This document shows, in pieces, positions 7,686 to 13,734 of a DNA stretch of 14,190 nucleotides. Made by a program: the position numbers and the translations under genes. The notes under the pieces are model-generated. The model had not been told where the DNA came from. It was given only the letters and a program-made list of their open reading frames with translations, and searched no databases. Positions within the stretch are counted from its first letter, which is position 1. The number at the start of each line of letters is the position of its first letter. Location of the stretch: positions 1-14,190 of the forward strand of contig JBFYLO010000014.1 of NCBI GenBank assembly GCA_041305385.1. Reading direction: 5' to 3'. Source of the DNA: JAKAKT01 sp041305385. Lineage in GTDB: Archaea > Micrarchaeota > Micrarchaeia > Burarchaeales > JAKAKT01.

Positions 7686-8207
7686 ATGATAGGGCTTTTC
7701 ATCGGCCGATTCCAGCCGTTCCACAACGGCCATCTCGAAGCAATCGAGTGGATTCTGGAGCAGTGCGACCAGGCCATTGTTCTCATCGGTTCGTCCCAGG
7801 CGTGCTACCAGCGTGACAACCCGTTCACTGTTGGAGAGAGAGTCGAGATGATTTCAAGAACCCTCCGCGCCCGCAAGCTTTCCGAAAAATGCCTCATTCT
7901 CTCAGTTCCCGATGTCAACAACAACGCCCTCTGGGTTGCCCACATAAACTCCCTGGTCCCGCGCTACGATGCCGTTTTTTCGAACAACCCGCTGACCAAG
8001 CGCCTGTTCAAGGAAGCAGGCAAGAAAGTCTGCGACATCCCGCTTTTCGACAGAAAAAAGAACGACGCCACGCTCATACGAACTTCCCTGCCGAAGGACA
8101 AAAAATGGAGGGGCATGGTGCCCAAGGAAGTCGGGGAATTCATAGACGAGATTGACGGCCCAAAGAGAATAAAAGAAGTGCTGGAGGGCGATAAGCACGA
8201 CCTCTAA
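7686..8207 (+). CDS. nadM: Nicotinamide-nucleotide adenylyltransferase (archaeal NadM type)
   Basis: Makes NAD+ from nicotinamide mononucleotide and ATP in the cytoplasm, the last step shared by salvage and de novo NAD synthesis. The 173-residue length matches archaeal NadM. The nucleotidyltransferase motif GRFQPFHNGH (7-16) contains the HxGH signature. FSNNPLTKRLF (98-108) and NDATLIR (126-132) correspond to the family's FTNNP-like and ISGTxIR-like segments; the latter is divergent (NDATLIR), while its Arg is kept. GGAGTG lies five bases ahead of the ATG. The TAA stop overlaps an ATG (TAATG at 8205-8209) that leads into the next gene only if the frame is shifted; see the next gene and the findings. 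Confidence 0.94.
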   Translation: MIGLFIGRFQPFHNGHLEAIEWILEQCDQAIVLIGSSQACYQRDNPFTVGERVEMISRTLRARKLSEKCLILSVPDVNNNALWVAHINSLVPRYDAVFSNNPLTKRLFKEAGKKVCDIPLFDRKKNDATLIRTSLPKDKKWRGMVPKEVGEFIDEIDGPKRIKEVLEGDKHDL

Positions 8208-8229
8208 TGCCGCTATTCTGAGATTTTTT

Positions 8230-9309
8230 GTGCTGCTCCTTCTTTCCTTTTCTTTGGTTAGCGCCCAGGCCAGAGAGGTGAAAATCTACGAGTTCTACCA
8301 GCAGGGGTGTATCCACTGCGCTGCCGTTGACCGATATCTCATCAACCTCGAGCGTGAATACCCGCAGGCCAATGTCAGCACCTACGAAATTTCCTACAGC
8401 GGGGAGAACATGGTTCTTGTGAAGAAGTTCTGCAAGGCTTTCGACGCCCCATGCACGGACAGGGTCCCGACCCCCATACTTTTTGTAAATGACACCTATA
8501 TCCTCGGAGACACATACATAAAAACGGGCTTAACGCCCATCGTGCAAGAGTGCCTGCGCGTTGGCTGCCAAGACCCAGCTGAGAAGATTGGGAACGTGAC
8601 CATCGGGTTGCTCCACCCCGAGCCGCCTATCATGGTGGTAATTGTCGCTGCCATGGTGGACAGCATAAACCCATGCGCCTTCGCTGTGCTCATTTTCATG
8701 CTCCAGTACGTGGGCAGCATAGCGAGCAGGAGGCGCATGATAAACGTAGGCCTCGTTTACATAACTGTTGTCTACATAACCTACACGCTTGCAGGCCTAG
8801 GGGTTCTCAAAGGCTTCCAATCGCTCGAAAGCACGGATATCATCTACAAGGTTGCTGCCGTAATCGCGCTCGTTGCAGGAATCATCAACATCAAGGACTA
8901 TTTCTTCTACGGCAAGTGGATTTCGCTCGAAATACCCAAAAAATACAGCAGAATAGTCGAAATGTACGTCCACCAGGCAACGCTCCCAGCTGCCATAGCC
9001 CTTGGAATCCTTGTCTCCGCAGTCGAGCTTCCCTGCACCGGAGGGGCTTATTTCGCCATACTCGCCATGCTCCAGTGGGCGCCATTCTGGAAGGCATTCA
9101 CATATCTCGCCATCTACAACTTCTTCTTCGTTCTGCCGCTAATAATCATACTGCTCCTGTTCTCGCTGGGCTACTCGACGGACACGCTTGAAAAGATGCG
9201 CCTCGAGAAGCGGAGGTACATGCGCCTGGGCATAGGGCTCCTGCTTCTCTTCCTTGGGATAGGGATGCTGATGGGCTGGTTTACAGGAGGATTCTGGACG
9301 ACATCTTGA
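8230..9309 (+). CDS. CcdA/DsbD-like membrane protein with N-terminal thioredoxin-like domain
   Basis: Predicted to carry reducing equivalents across the membrane to extracytoplasmic thiol proteins. From the GTG at 8230 (359 residues): a secretion signal ending near SAQA (11-14); a thioredoxin-like domain with CIHC (27-30) and RVPTP, to about residue 115; then six or more hydrophobic segments from about 133 to 355. The membrane part has the two hallmark cysteines of CcdA/DsbD, in SINPCAF and ELPCTGGAY. In bacterial DsbD the thioredoxin domain is C-terminal; here it is N-terminal. The start is uncertain. The GTG yields a signal peptide without a basic residue, while the in-frame CTG at 8218 gives MRFFVLLLLSFSLVSAQA. 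No ribosome binding site is evident. It stands close behind nadM and is probably co-transcribed. Confidence 0.85.
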   Translation: MLLLLSFSLVSAQAREVKIYEFYQQGCIHCAAVDRYLINLEREYPQANVSTYEISYSGENMVLVKKFCKAFDAPCTDRVPTPILFVNDTYILGDTYIKTGLTPIVQECLRVGCQDPAEKIGNVTIGLLHPEPPIMVVIVAAMVDSINPCAFAVLIFMLQYVGSIASRRRMINVGLVYITVVYITYTLAGLGVLKGFQSLESTDIIYKVAAVIALVAGIINIKDYFFYGKWISLEIPKKYSRIVEMYVHQATLPAAIALGILVSAVELPCTGGAYFAILAMLQWAPFWKAFTYLAIYNFFFVLPLIIILLLFSLGYSTDTLEKMRLEKRRYMRLGIGLLLLFLGIGMLMGWFTGGFWTTS

Positions 9310-9321
9310 GTAAGCAGAGTG

Positions 9322-9861
9322 CTATAGTTTCTTTTCACTTTCCTCCTTGCTGTCCTTCCGCTCCCTCATGTACCCATTCCAGACAGCATTCAGGAGCGGA
9401 ATTGCATAGAACGACATCACGATTCCGATGAGCAGGCCTGTGGCGAGCCTCATGAGATTGGTGCTCTCATAAACACCGATGAGAGGAAGCGGGAAGTATG
9501 CCGAGACCAGCTGCATTCCCCCATCTATCCCAATCGGAACCATCGAAGCGATGAAAATCCAGAGGGGCAGCATTTTGGTGCTTCTCATGCCAAAGAGGAA
9601 TGGGAACGCAAATGCCCCCATCAGCATCCCGAAGTAAATCCCGAAGTCCCTCGCGCACACCGGCATCTGCCCCCCAAGCACAAAGAACGAGCGGCTCGGC
9701 ATCTGGTGGCACATGGGCCGGTAAAGGCGGAATAGCGTGCTTCCAGTTTCCGAGGTCCCGGAGTTTCCCTCGAGAAAAGGGATTATGAATAGAGTCGAGA
9801 CGAACGCGAGCAGAAGGAGCGTGTAAAAGAAATACGGCACGCTCGAGAACCAGTCTCTCAT
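9322..9861 (-). CDS. DUF2085 family membrane protein
   Basis: A 179-residue membrane protein of unknown function. After a first membrane helix (about 10-30) comes the family's diagnostic block with C51-H52-Q53, SRSFF, GGQMPVCARD (C69, R71, D72) and GIYFG. Three or so further hydrophobic segments follow, then a charged C-terminal tail (RERKDSKEESEKK). The conserved Cys-His and Cys residues suggest metal or redox chemistry in or near the membrane, but no activity is established that I can name. Its ATG overlaps the upstream dehydrogenase stop as ATGA, so translation is coupled. It ends 12 bases from the convergent CcdA-like gene. Confidence 0.85.
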   Translation of the reverse strand: MRDWFSSVPYFFYTLLLLAFVSTLFIIPFLEGNSGTSETGSTLFRLYRPMCHQMPSRSFFVLGGQMPVCARDFGIYFGMLMGAFAFPFLFGMRSTKMLPLWIFIASMVPIGIDGGMQLVSAYFPLPLIGVYESTNLMRLATGLLIGIVMSFYAIPLLNAVWNGYMRERKDSKEESEKKL

Positions 9862-10901
9862 GCAATCAACTTCTTCTCCATTGCGCTTCCAACTTCTCCC
9901 GTGGTCGAGGAGCCGCCCAGGTCCGGGGTCCTTGTTTTCCCTTCCTTCAGCAATTCCCCGACTGCCTTCCGTATCCTGTCGGCGGCCTTTTTCTCCCCCA
10001 GGTTATCGAGCATCATCGCGCCGGAAAGAACTGCCCCGGTCGGGTTTGTTTTTCCCTTTCTCGAGTTCGGGGGAACCAGGGGCTTGAATGTGCAAACTCC
10101 CCGCTCGCCCATGTCAGCGCAAAAGGCCATCCCCCTCCCGCCCTCGAGCATTGCGGAAAACTCAAACAGTATGTCCCCGAAAAGGCTTGGCAGGACTATG
10201 AGCCCATAGCGCGAGGGCTCTGATGCAAGCGACGGAATCAATTCATCAATGAGCGAGAATTCCGAGTTTATCCTCCGGTTCTTGTTTGCGACCTCTGCGA
10301 AAATCTTCCTCCACAACCCGTATCCATGGGGCATCGTGTCGGCCTTGTCGCACGAGGTCACGAGTTTGCGTTTTCCCTTTTTTGCAAGCCCGAAGGCATA
10401 CTCGATGACCCTTTGCGAGCCCTTCCTCGATATCACGCCGGCCTGGACGGCAATCTCGCCAGGGGTTCCCTTCCAGAAGCTGCCACCAATCCCGACCTGG
10501 AAGTCCTCGGAGTTGTCGCGGACAACAAGGAAATCGACATCCTGGGGGCGCACGTTGGAGAAAGGAGTTCCGATGTTCTCATACAGCTTGACAGGCATTA
10601 TCTCGACGAACTGGTCAAGGCAGTTTCGGAGCCTTTGCAGGACGCACTTCTCAATCATCGCCCGGCTAACCTTCGGGTGTCCGATGGGCCCCAGGCAAAC
10701 TGCGTCGAGCGAGCTGATTTCCGCAAGGGCCTGGTCAGGTATGGTCTCGCCTGTCCTCAAATAGTGCGCAGCTCCGTATGGATATGAAACCCATTCAACT
10801 GAAAAGTTGGTTGCAGCTGCCTCGACTGCCCGCTGGCCCTCGCGCATGACTTCCGGGCCGGCCCCGTCCCCGGGCAAAACCGCTATGGAGTAGGTTTTCA
10901 T
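9858..10901 (-). CDS. Isocitrate/isopropylmalate dehydrogenase family protein (divergent)
   Basis: NAD(P)-dependent decarboxylating 2-hydroxyacid dehydrogenase, by family. The 347 residues start with the expected LPGDGAGPEV (9-18). LRNCLDQF (91-98) and PVKLY match the substrate loop, K186 in CDKAD matches the catalytic Lys region, and D219 and D243 (FGDILFE) match metal ligands. Several usual residues are changed: the Arg of the 'RPVKLY' motif is Met102; 'RENTE' is RDNSE (128-132); the third metal aspartate (GDILSD) is Glu247; and the adenosine-binding HGSAPDIAG motif is replaced by FKPLVPPNSRKG. Isocitrate, isopropylmalate, homoisocitrate or tartrate-like substrates therefore remain open, as does the cofactor. 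No other leucine or TCA genes are nearby. The promoter spacing predicts a leaderless mRNA. Confidence 0.85.
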   Translation of the reverse strand: MKTYSIAVLPGDGAGPEVMREGQRAVEAAATNFSVEWVSYPYGAAHYLRTGETIPDQALAEISSLDAVCLGPIGHPKVSRAMIEKCVLQRLRNCLDQFVEIMPVKLYENIGTPFSNVRPQDVDFLVVRDNSEDFQVGIGGSFWKGTPGEIAVQAGVISRKGSQRVIEYAFGLAKKGKRKLVTSCDKADTMPHGYGLWRKIFAEVANKNRRINSEFSLIDELIPSLASEPSRYGLIVLPSLFGDILFEFSAMLEGGRGMAFCADMGERGVCTFKPLVPPNSRKGKTNPTGAVLSGAMMLDNLGEKKAADRIRKAVGELLKEGKTRTPDLGGSSTTGEVGSAMEKKLIA

Positions 10902-10925
10902 GTGAATCGATAAGTTTTCTCAATG

Positions 10926-10932
10926 AAATATT
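10926..10932 (-). promoter_or_regulatory. TATA box of the dehydrogenase-DUF2085 pair
   Basis: The minus strand reads AATATTT here, within TTTTTTAATATTTCA. Its centre is about 28 bases from the ATG at 10901, so transcription would begin at or just before the start codon. No ribosome binding site precedes that ATG, consistent with a leaderless transcript. Confidence 0.5.
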
Positions 10933-10938
10933 AAAAAA
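10933..10938 (-). terminator. Oligo-T terminator of glycogen synthase
   Basis: Six T residues on the minus strand, four bases after the glycogen synthase TGA. This is a minimal archaeal termination signal and directly abuts the TATA box of the next gene. Confidence 0.5.
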
Positions 10939-10942
10939 GACG

Positions 10943-12760
10943 TCATTTCTTCGATTCCGCGAACTCGTAAGCCTGGTAGTAGTATTTCATCATCTCGGCC
11001 CAGTCAACAATCTTGAGCGACCCGAACGCGTTCTTTTTCAGCTTCTCGAGCTGCTTCGGCTTCATCTCATACAGCTCTTTCAAGTAGCCCGCGAGCTCGC
11101 TGGTAGTCTGGTCGAAATTCGCGTCGAGCATTTTTATTATCTTGACTCCGGAGTCCTCCTTCAGCTTGTCCTTTATGAACTGTCCGAATCCGGTCGAGTC
11201 CGAGCTGATTGCAATGTTGTACTTGGCGCCAGCCTCTACCGGGGTCAGCCCATAAGGCTCGTACCTGGACGGGAATATGCCGACATCAGCCCCCCCCATG
11301 ACATCATAATAGCTCATTGAAAGCAGCCCGTCCCCGGCGCCGAGATATGTCGGGTAGAATATCACTTTCACGACATCATCCGGCCCGTTGTTGAGCCCGT
11401 TGTCCCTGCACGCCTTTATCACGACATCGTTCTCCTCAGGGTACTTGAGGTCGAAGCACGATATCGGCGGGGCGTCCCCGATCTTCTTCAGGCTCTTTAT
11501 CATAGTCCTCAAGTTCGTGCCTATCTCGCCTTTTATCCCTTTTATGGAAGTCTGGAGGTTCACTTGCGACCTCGTTGCGTCTATCCCATCAATCACTTCG
11601 TAAATCTTATCATAGAGAAGGTAGTTGCTCACAACATGCGGCTTCGGGCCGACCACGTCGCTTGGTGCGAACACGAATGCAAATATCCTGCGCTCGTTTT
11701 TCTTGTCTGCCTTGAGCATCCTGTTGAGCTTCCCAAGTGCGTATAAGTAGACGTCGAATCCCTTGTTCACATATTCGTACCTTCCAGTAATGTAAAGGAC
11801 AATCGAATCCTTGTAGTTCTGGGGGTAGTAAGGCATGAAATAGGACTCAAGGAACTCATGCAGCTCTTTTTTCACATACTTAACGAGCTTGTCCTTCTTC
11901 TTCTTCGCCTCGAAATGGCCGAAGTTGAACCCATTGAGCGTAATGACATCCGGCTTCTTCCCCAGGACATATTCGCACTCAACCCCGACAGTTTCGCTCA
12001 CTGTAGTGAAAACATCGGCATTCTTTGCGCAAGCAACCTCAAGCCCGTGCTTTGCCTGCACCCCGAATGTGGCTGCCTCGTTCTGGTCGAGCATCCTGCC
12101 CCTGTTCCTGTAAGCTTCGAGCGTCAGGTTTCTCCCGCTCATGGCAATCGAGCGGCCCAGGGTTGTCGCATGGGTGGTGAACATCGTCTTCACAGGCACC
12201 TGCTTGAGCTTGAGATACAGAAGCGTCCCTCCTGCGAGCCATTCATGGCACCCGACAACGGTTTTCTTCCCCGCAAAGTCCTTCAACAGCATAATCTGCT
12301 TTATGACAATCCCGACCGCATACCCCCAGCCGGCGTACTCCGTGAAATCCCATTGCGAATACATCGAGTCAATCCCGTAGTTCTTCCAGAAAAGGTACTT
12401 TATGTAATTCGTCTGCTTGTCCTGCTTTTCCCCGCTCCCGTCGTTGTAGTTAATGAGCTTCTCGTTGAACCTTTTGGCGTCCACGAGAACAATCTTTGCA
12501 TTCGAGCCCTTCACCCATCGCCCATACCTGCACGATATGCCTTCCCCCCTGAGCCGGACAAACAGCTCCCCCATGTCGGCCGGGGGCTCCTCGCGGACAA
12601 AGTCGCCCTTCTGCTCGCAAGCCTCGTCGTAATAACCGAAAAGCATGTAGTTCTCGCCGTACTTCTCCTTCATGTAGGCGCTCTTGGAGCGAAGAACAGT
12701 GTAAATCCCGCCTATCTTCCTGCCTGCTTCTGACGATACCTCGAAAACGTAATCTGGCAT
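10943..12760 (-). CDS. Glycogen synthase, GT3-like (eukaryote-type)
   Basis: Elongates alpha-1,4-glucan from a nucleotide-sugar donor in the cytoplasm. The 605-residue protein follows animal/fungal glycogen synthase rather than bacterial GlgA: FEVSSEAGRKIGGIYTVL (6-23) with the donor-binding GGIYTV; GCHEWLAGG (170-178); FTTHATTLGR (194-203); a YVNKGFDVYLYALGKLNRML stretch; and a C-terminal FPSRYEPYGLTPVE with the E-X7-E pair E501/E509. It is about 100 residues shorter than the roughly 700-residue eukaryotic enzymes, consistent with lack of their phosphorylated tails. No branching or debranching enzyme is in the window. A TATA box at 12794-12801 and GGGGTG five bases ahead of the ATG support the start. 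A nucleotidylyltransferase in the same window could supply a donor, though it lies 8 kb away. Confidence 0.9.
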   Translation of the reverse strand: MPDYVFEVSSEAGRKIGGIYTVLRSKSAYMKEKYGENYMLFGYYDEACEQKGDFVREEPPADMGELFVRLRGEGISCRYGRWVKGSNAKIVLVDAKRFNEKLINYNDGSGEKQDKQTNYIKYLFWKNYGIDSMYSQWDFTEYAGWGYAVGIVIKQIMLLKDFAGKKTVVGCHEWLAGGTLLYLKLKQVPVKTMFTTHATTLGRSIAMSGRNLTLEAYRNRGRMLDQNEAATFGVQAKHGLEVACAKNADVFTTVSETVGVECEYVLGKKPDVITLNGFNFGHFEAKKKKDKLVKYVKKELHEFLESYFMPYYPQNYKDSIVLYITGRYEYVNKGFDVYLYALGKLNRMLKADKKNERRIFAFVFAPSDVVGPKPHVVSNYLLYDKIYEVIDGIDATRSQVNLQTSIKGIKGEIGTNLRTMIKSLKKIGDAPPISCFDLKYPEENDVVIKACRDNGLNNGPDDVVKVIFYPTYLGAGDGLLSMSYYDVMGGADVGIFPSRYEPYGLTPVEAGAKYNIAISSDSTGFGQFIKDKLKEDSGVKIIKMLDANFDQTTSELAGYLKELYEMKPKQLEKLKKNAFGSLKIVDWAEMMKYYYQAYEFAESKK

Positions 12761-12793
12761 AAATACACCCCGAAATAGGTATCGAAGGGGCCC

Positions 12794-12801
12794 TTTTTAA
12801 A
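12794..12801 (-). promoter_or_regulatory. TATA box of glycogen synthase
   Basis: The minus strand reads TTTAAAAA here, 34-41 bases from the ATG at 12760. The predicted leader is about 12 bases and contains GGGGTG (12766-12771). Confidence 0.55.
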
Positions 12802-12837
12802 GGTATTGGGAATTTTTTCGCCGCAGATGGGCAGGAA

Positions 12838-12847
12838 ACCTTAAATT
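12838..12847 (+). promoter_or_regulatory. TATA box of the zinc-ribbon gene
   Basis: ACCTTAAATT has its centre about 37 bases before the ATG at 12880. It predicts a leader of about 11 bases that contains GGTGG (12871-12875). Confidence 0.45.
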
Positions 12848-12879
12848 CCCAAACGTTGCCAATTCCAACGGGTGGAACA

Positions 12880-13143
12880 ATGACTTCAAATATGCCGATC
12901 TGCCAGAGCTGCTCAATGCCCATGAGCAAGCCGGAGGCTTTTGGGACTAACGCAGACGGGAGCAAGAGCAAGGAATACTGCACGTTCTGCTACCAGGGCG
13001 GAAAATTCACATTTCAGGGCACGCTCGAGGAGATGATTGAGAGGCTTGTCGCCATGTCCGGCAAGATGGGCATGACCGAGGAGCAGGGTCGTGAGATGGC
13101 AAAAACCGTCCTTCCCAAGCTCAAAAGATGGAAAAAGAAGTGA
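12880..13143 (+). CDS. Small zinc-ribbon protein
   Basis: An 87-residue protein with two zinc-binding knuckles, CQSC (8-11) and CTFC (34-37), joined by MPMSKPEAFGTNADGS and followed by YQGGKFTF. This matches the 'putative zinc ribbon' family (Zn_ribbon_2 type) found as a stand-alone domain in bacteria and archaea. The C-terminal half is helical and basic, with a KRWKKK end. Function is unknown. The ATG at 12880 is preferred to a TTG at 12856 because of GGTGG four bases before it and the TATA box at 12838. It is divergent from glycogen synthase across 119 bases. Confidence 0.88.
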   Translation: MTSNMPICQSCSMPMSKPEAFGTNADGSKSKEYCTFCYQGGKFTFQGTLEEMIERLVAMSGKMGMTEEQGREMAKTVLPKLKRWKKK

Positions 13144-13197
13144 AGGCGGCCAATCAACTTGTGCGTTGAAACGATCTGAATTCGAAGAACGGAAAGT

Positions 13198-13205
13198 AAT
13201 TTAAG
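13198..13205 (+). promoter_or_regulatory. TATA-like box ahead of tRNA-Asp
   Basis: AATTTAAG has its centre about 31 bases before the first tRNA base. Archaea transcribe tRNA genes from such external promoters, so an intron inside the T-loop (the internal B-box site in eukaryotes) need not prevent transcription. Confidence 0.4.
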
Positions 13206-13270
13206 CCAATTCTTTCATATGAATAGCCACGTGCCCCGGTAGTGTAGTGGACCAGCATATCGGCCTGTCG

Positions 13271-13324
13271 TATCAGAAACCAGCGCGGTTTCCGAAACTC
13301 AACAGCCGGTTCTGTTTTGCAGCT
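13271..13324 (+). other. tRNA intron 1, position 37/38 (54 bases)
   Basis: Canonical anticodon-loop position. The BHB motif is visible: a 4-base helix CTGT (13265-13268) with GCAG (13319-13322), flanked by bulges CGT (13269-13271) and CTA (13323-13325). Cutting after the second base of each bulge gives exactly the expected exon ends. The inner helix is imperfect, starting with one A-T pair and a small internal loop before CAGAA (13274-13278) pairs with TTCTG (13310-13314). Confidence 0.88.
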
Positions 13325-13345
13325 AGTCGGTGACCCGGGTTCGAA

Positions 13346-13439
13346 CACAATCCCTTTCTTTTTGGGAAAAAGAAAGGTCTCGTGGCTTCCCAAAGAAAAA
13401 ACGGAAGCTGTCCCAAAAGAAAACGATGGGACTCGAAAT
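13346..13439 (+). other. tRNA intron 2 in the T-loop, position 59/60 (94 bases)
   Basis: The T-stem is directly followed by a 4-base helix TTCG (13340-13343) with CGAA (13434-13437), with bulges AAC (13344-13346) and ATT (13438-13440). Cutting after the second bulge base on each side restores T-loop TTCGAAT. The inner helix is weak. Inside are three hairpins: a perfect 11-base-pair stem 13353-13363/13367-13377 with a GGG loop; GCTTCC/GGAAGC (13385-13390/13403-13408); and GTCCC/GGGAC (13410-13414/13428-13432). The last two have similar A-rich loops (CAAAGAAAA-like). No ORF of note lies within it. Confidence 0.88.
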
Positions 13440-13453
13440 TCCCGGCCGGGGCG

Positions 13454-13734
13454 CTTTGTTTTTGTCTTGAGGCAGCCCCGGCCATGCGTCTCGGCAGATA
13501 CTTGACTCCCGACAGGGGAGTATTTGTTCCTGTCTTGGCGCATTGTTGGCACCTTTTTTGTAGCGTCCTTGGCTCTCCTCGGCAAGGTTTAAATAGACTG
13601 CCCATGTTGATCGACGAGAGTTTTACCGTCGAAACACGTCATTTCTGCGGAATTGAGGCGCATTTATGAATAGGGGGGCGGGGCACGGTTTTTTATCACT
13701 TTATGGCGCTTATTAAACGGGAGGTATATCCGAA
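13454..13734. other. Gene-free stretch with hairpins and an orphan TATA box
   Basis: No convincing protein gene lies here. Contents: GCCCCGGCC (13475-13483), complementary to the tRNA 3' strand 13444-13452; two mutually exclusive hairpins, ACTCCC/GGGAGT (13505-13510/13516-13521) and GACAGG/CCTGTC (13511-13516/13529-13534); a T6 run near 13552; TTTAAATA at 13588-13595, a good TATA box with no gene at the right distance; and a hairpin TCGACG/CGTCGA (13611-13616/13627-13632). A 21-codon ATG ORF at 13604-13669 starts too close to that TATA box to be its product. A T6 run begins at 13689, directly before the next gene's leader. Confidence 0.5.

Larger units (their letters stand above)
13233..13453 (+). 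tRNA. trnD: tRNA-Asp (GTC) with two introns
   Basis: Exons are 13233-13270, 13325-13345 and 13440-13453; joined they give a 73-base tRNA without an encoded CCA. The acceptor GCCCCGG (13233-13239) pairs perfectly with CCGGGGC (13446-13452), with discriminator G73. The D-arm has G18-G19 at 13249-13250. The anticodon stem TCGGC (13260-13264) pairs with GTCGG (13326-13330), using two G-U pairs. The loop is CTGTCGA after removing intron 1, with anticodon GTC at 13267-13269. The variable region is TGAC. The T-stem CCGGG (13335-13339) pairs with CCCGG (13441-13445), and the loop becomes the canonical TTCGAAT only after removing intron 2. All identity elements for Asp (G34, U35, C36, G73) are present. 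Transcription probably starts from the TATA-like box at 13198. Confidence 0.95.

Noticed and set aside
7626..7733. Extended N-terminus of the lipoprotein
   Set aside because: The extension would bury the lipoprotein signal, overlaps the TATA box and the nadM start, and lacks a ribosome binding site; the ATG at 7625 explains all signals.
11858..12733. Long plus-strand ORF of 291 codons
   Set aside because: It lies entirely antisense to the well-supported glycogen synthase, has no recognisable motif or start signal, and is an expected shadow in GC-rich coding DNA.
13475..13483. Partial duplication of the tRNA 5' end (GCCCCGG) as an attachment site
   Set aside because: Identity to the tRNA start ends after seven bases, so it is better read as an inverted complement of the 3' strand than as a duplicated integration target.
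13154..13605. Two minus-strand ORFs (143 and 110 codons)
   Set aside because: They run across the tRNA-Asp gene and its introns; the tRNA structure explains the sequence and the translations show no domain.
13604..13669. Small ORF of 21 codons (MLIDESFTVETRHF...)
   Set aside because: No ribosome binding site, and the nearby TATA box at 13588 would start transcription inside it; too short to support as a gene.
13600..13700. Box C/D or H/ACA guide RNA
   Set aside because: TGATCGA at 13608 is not a proper box C, no CTGA box D follows, and the short hairpin before ACA is far smaller than an H/ACA unit.
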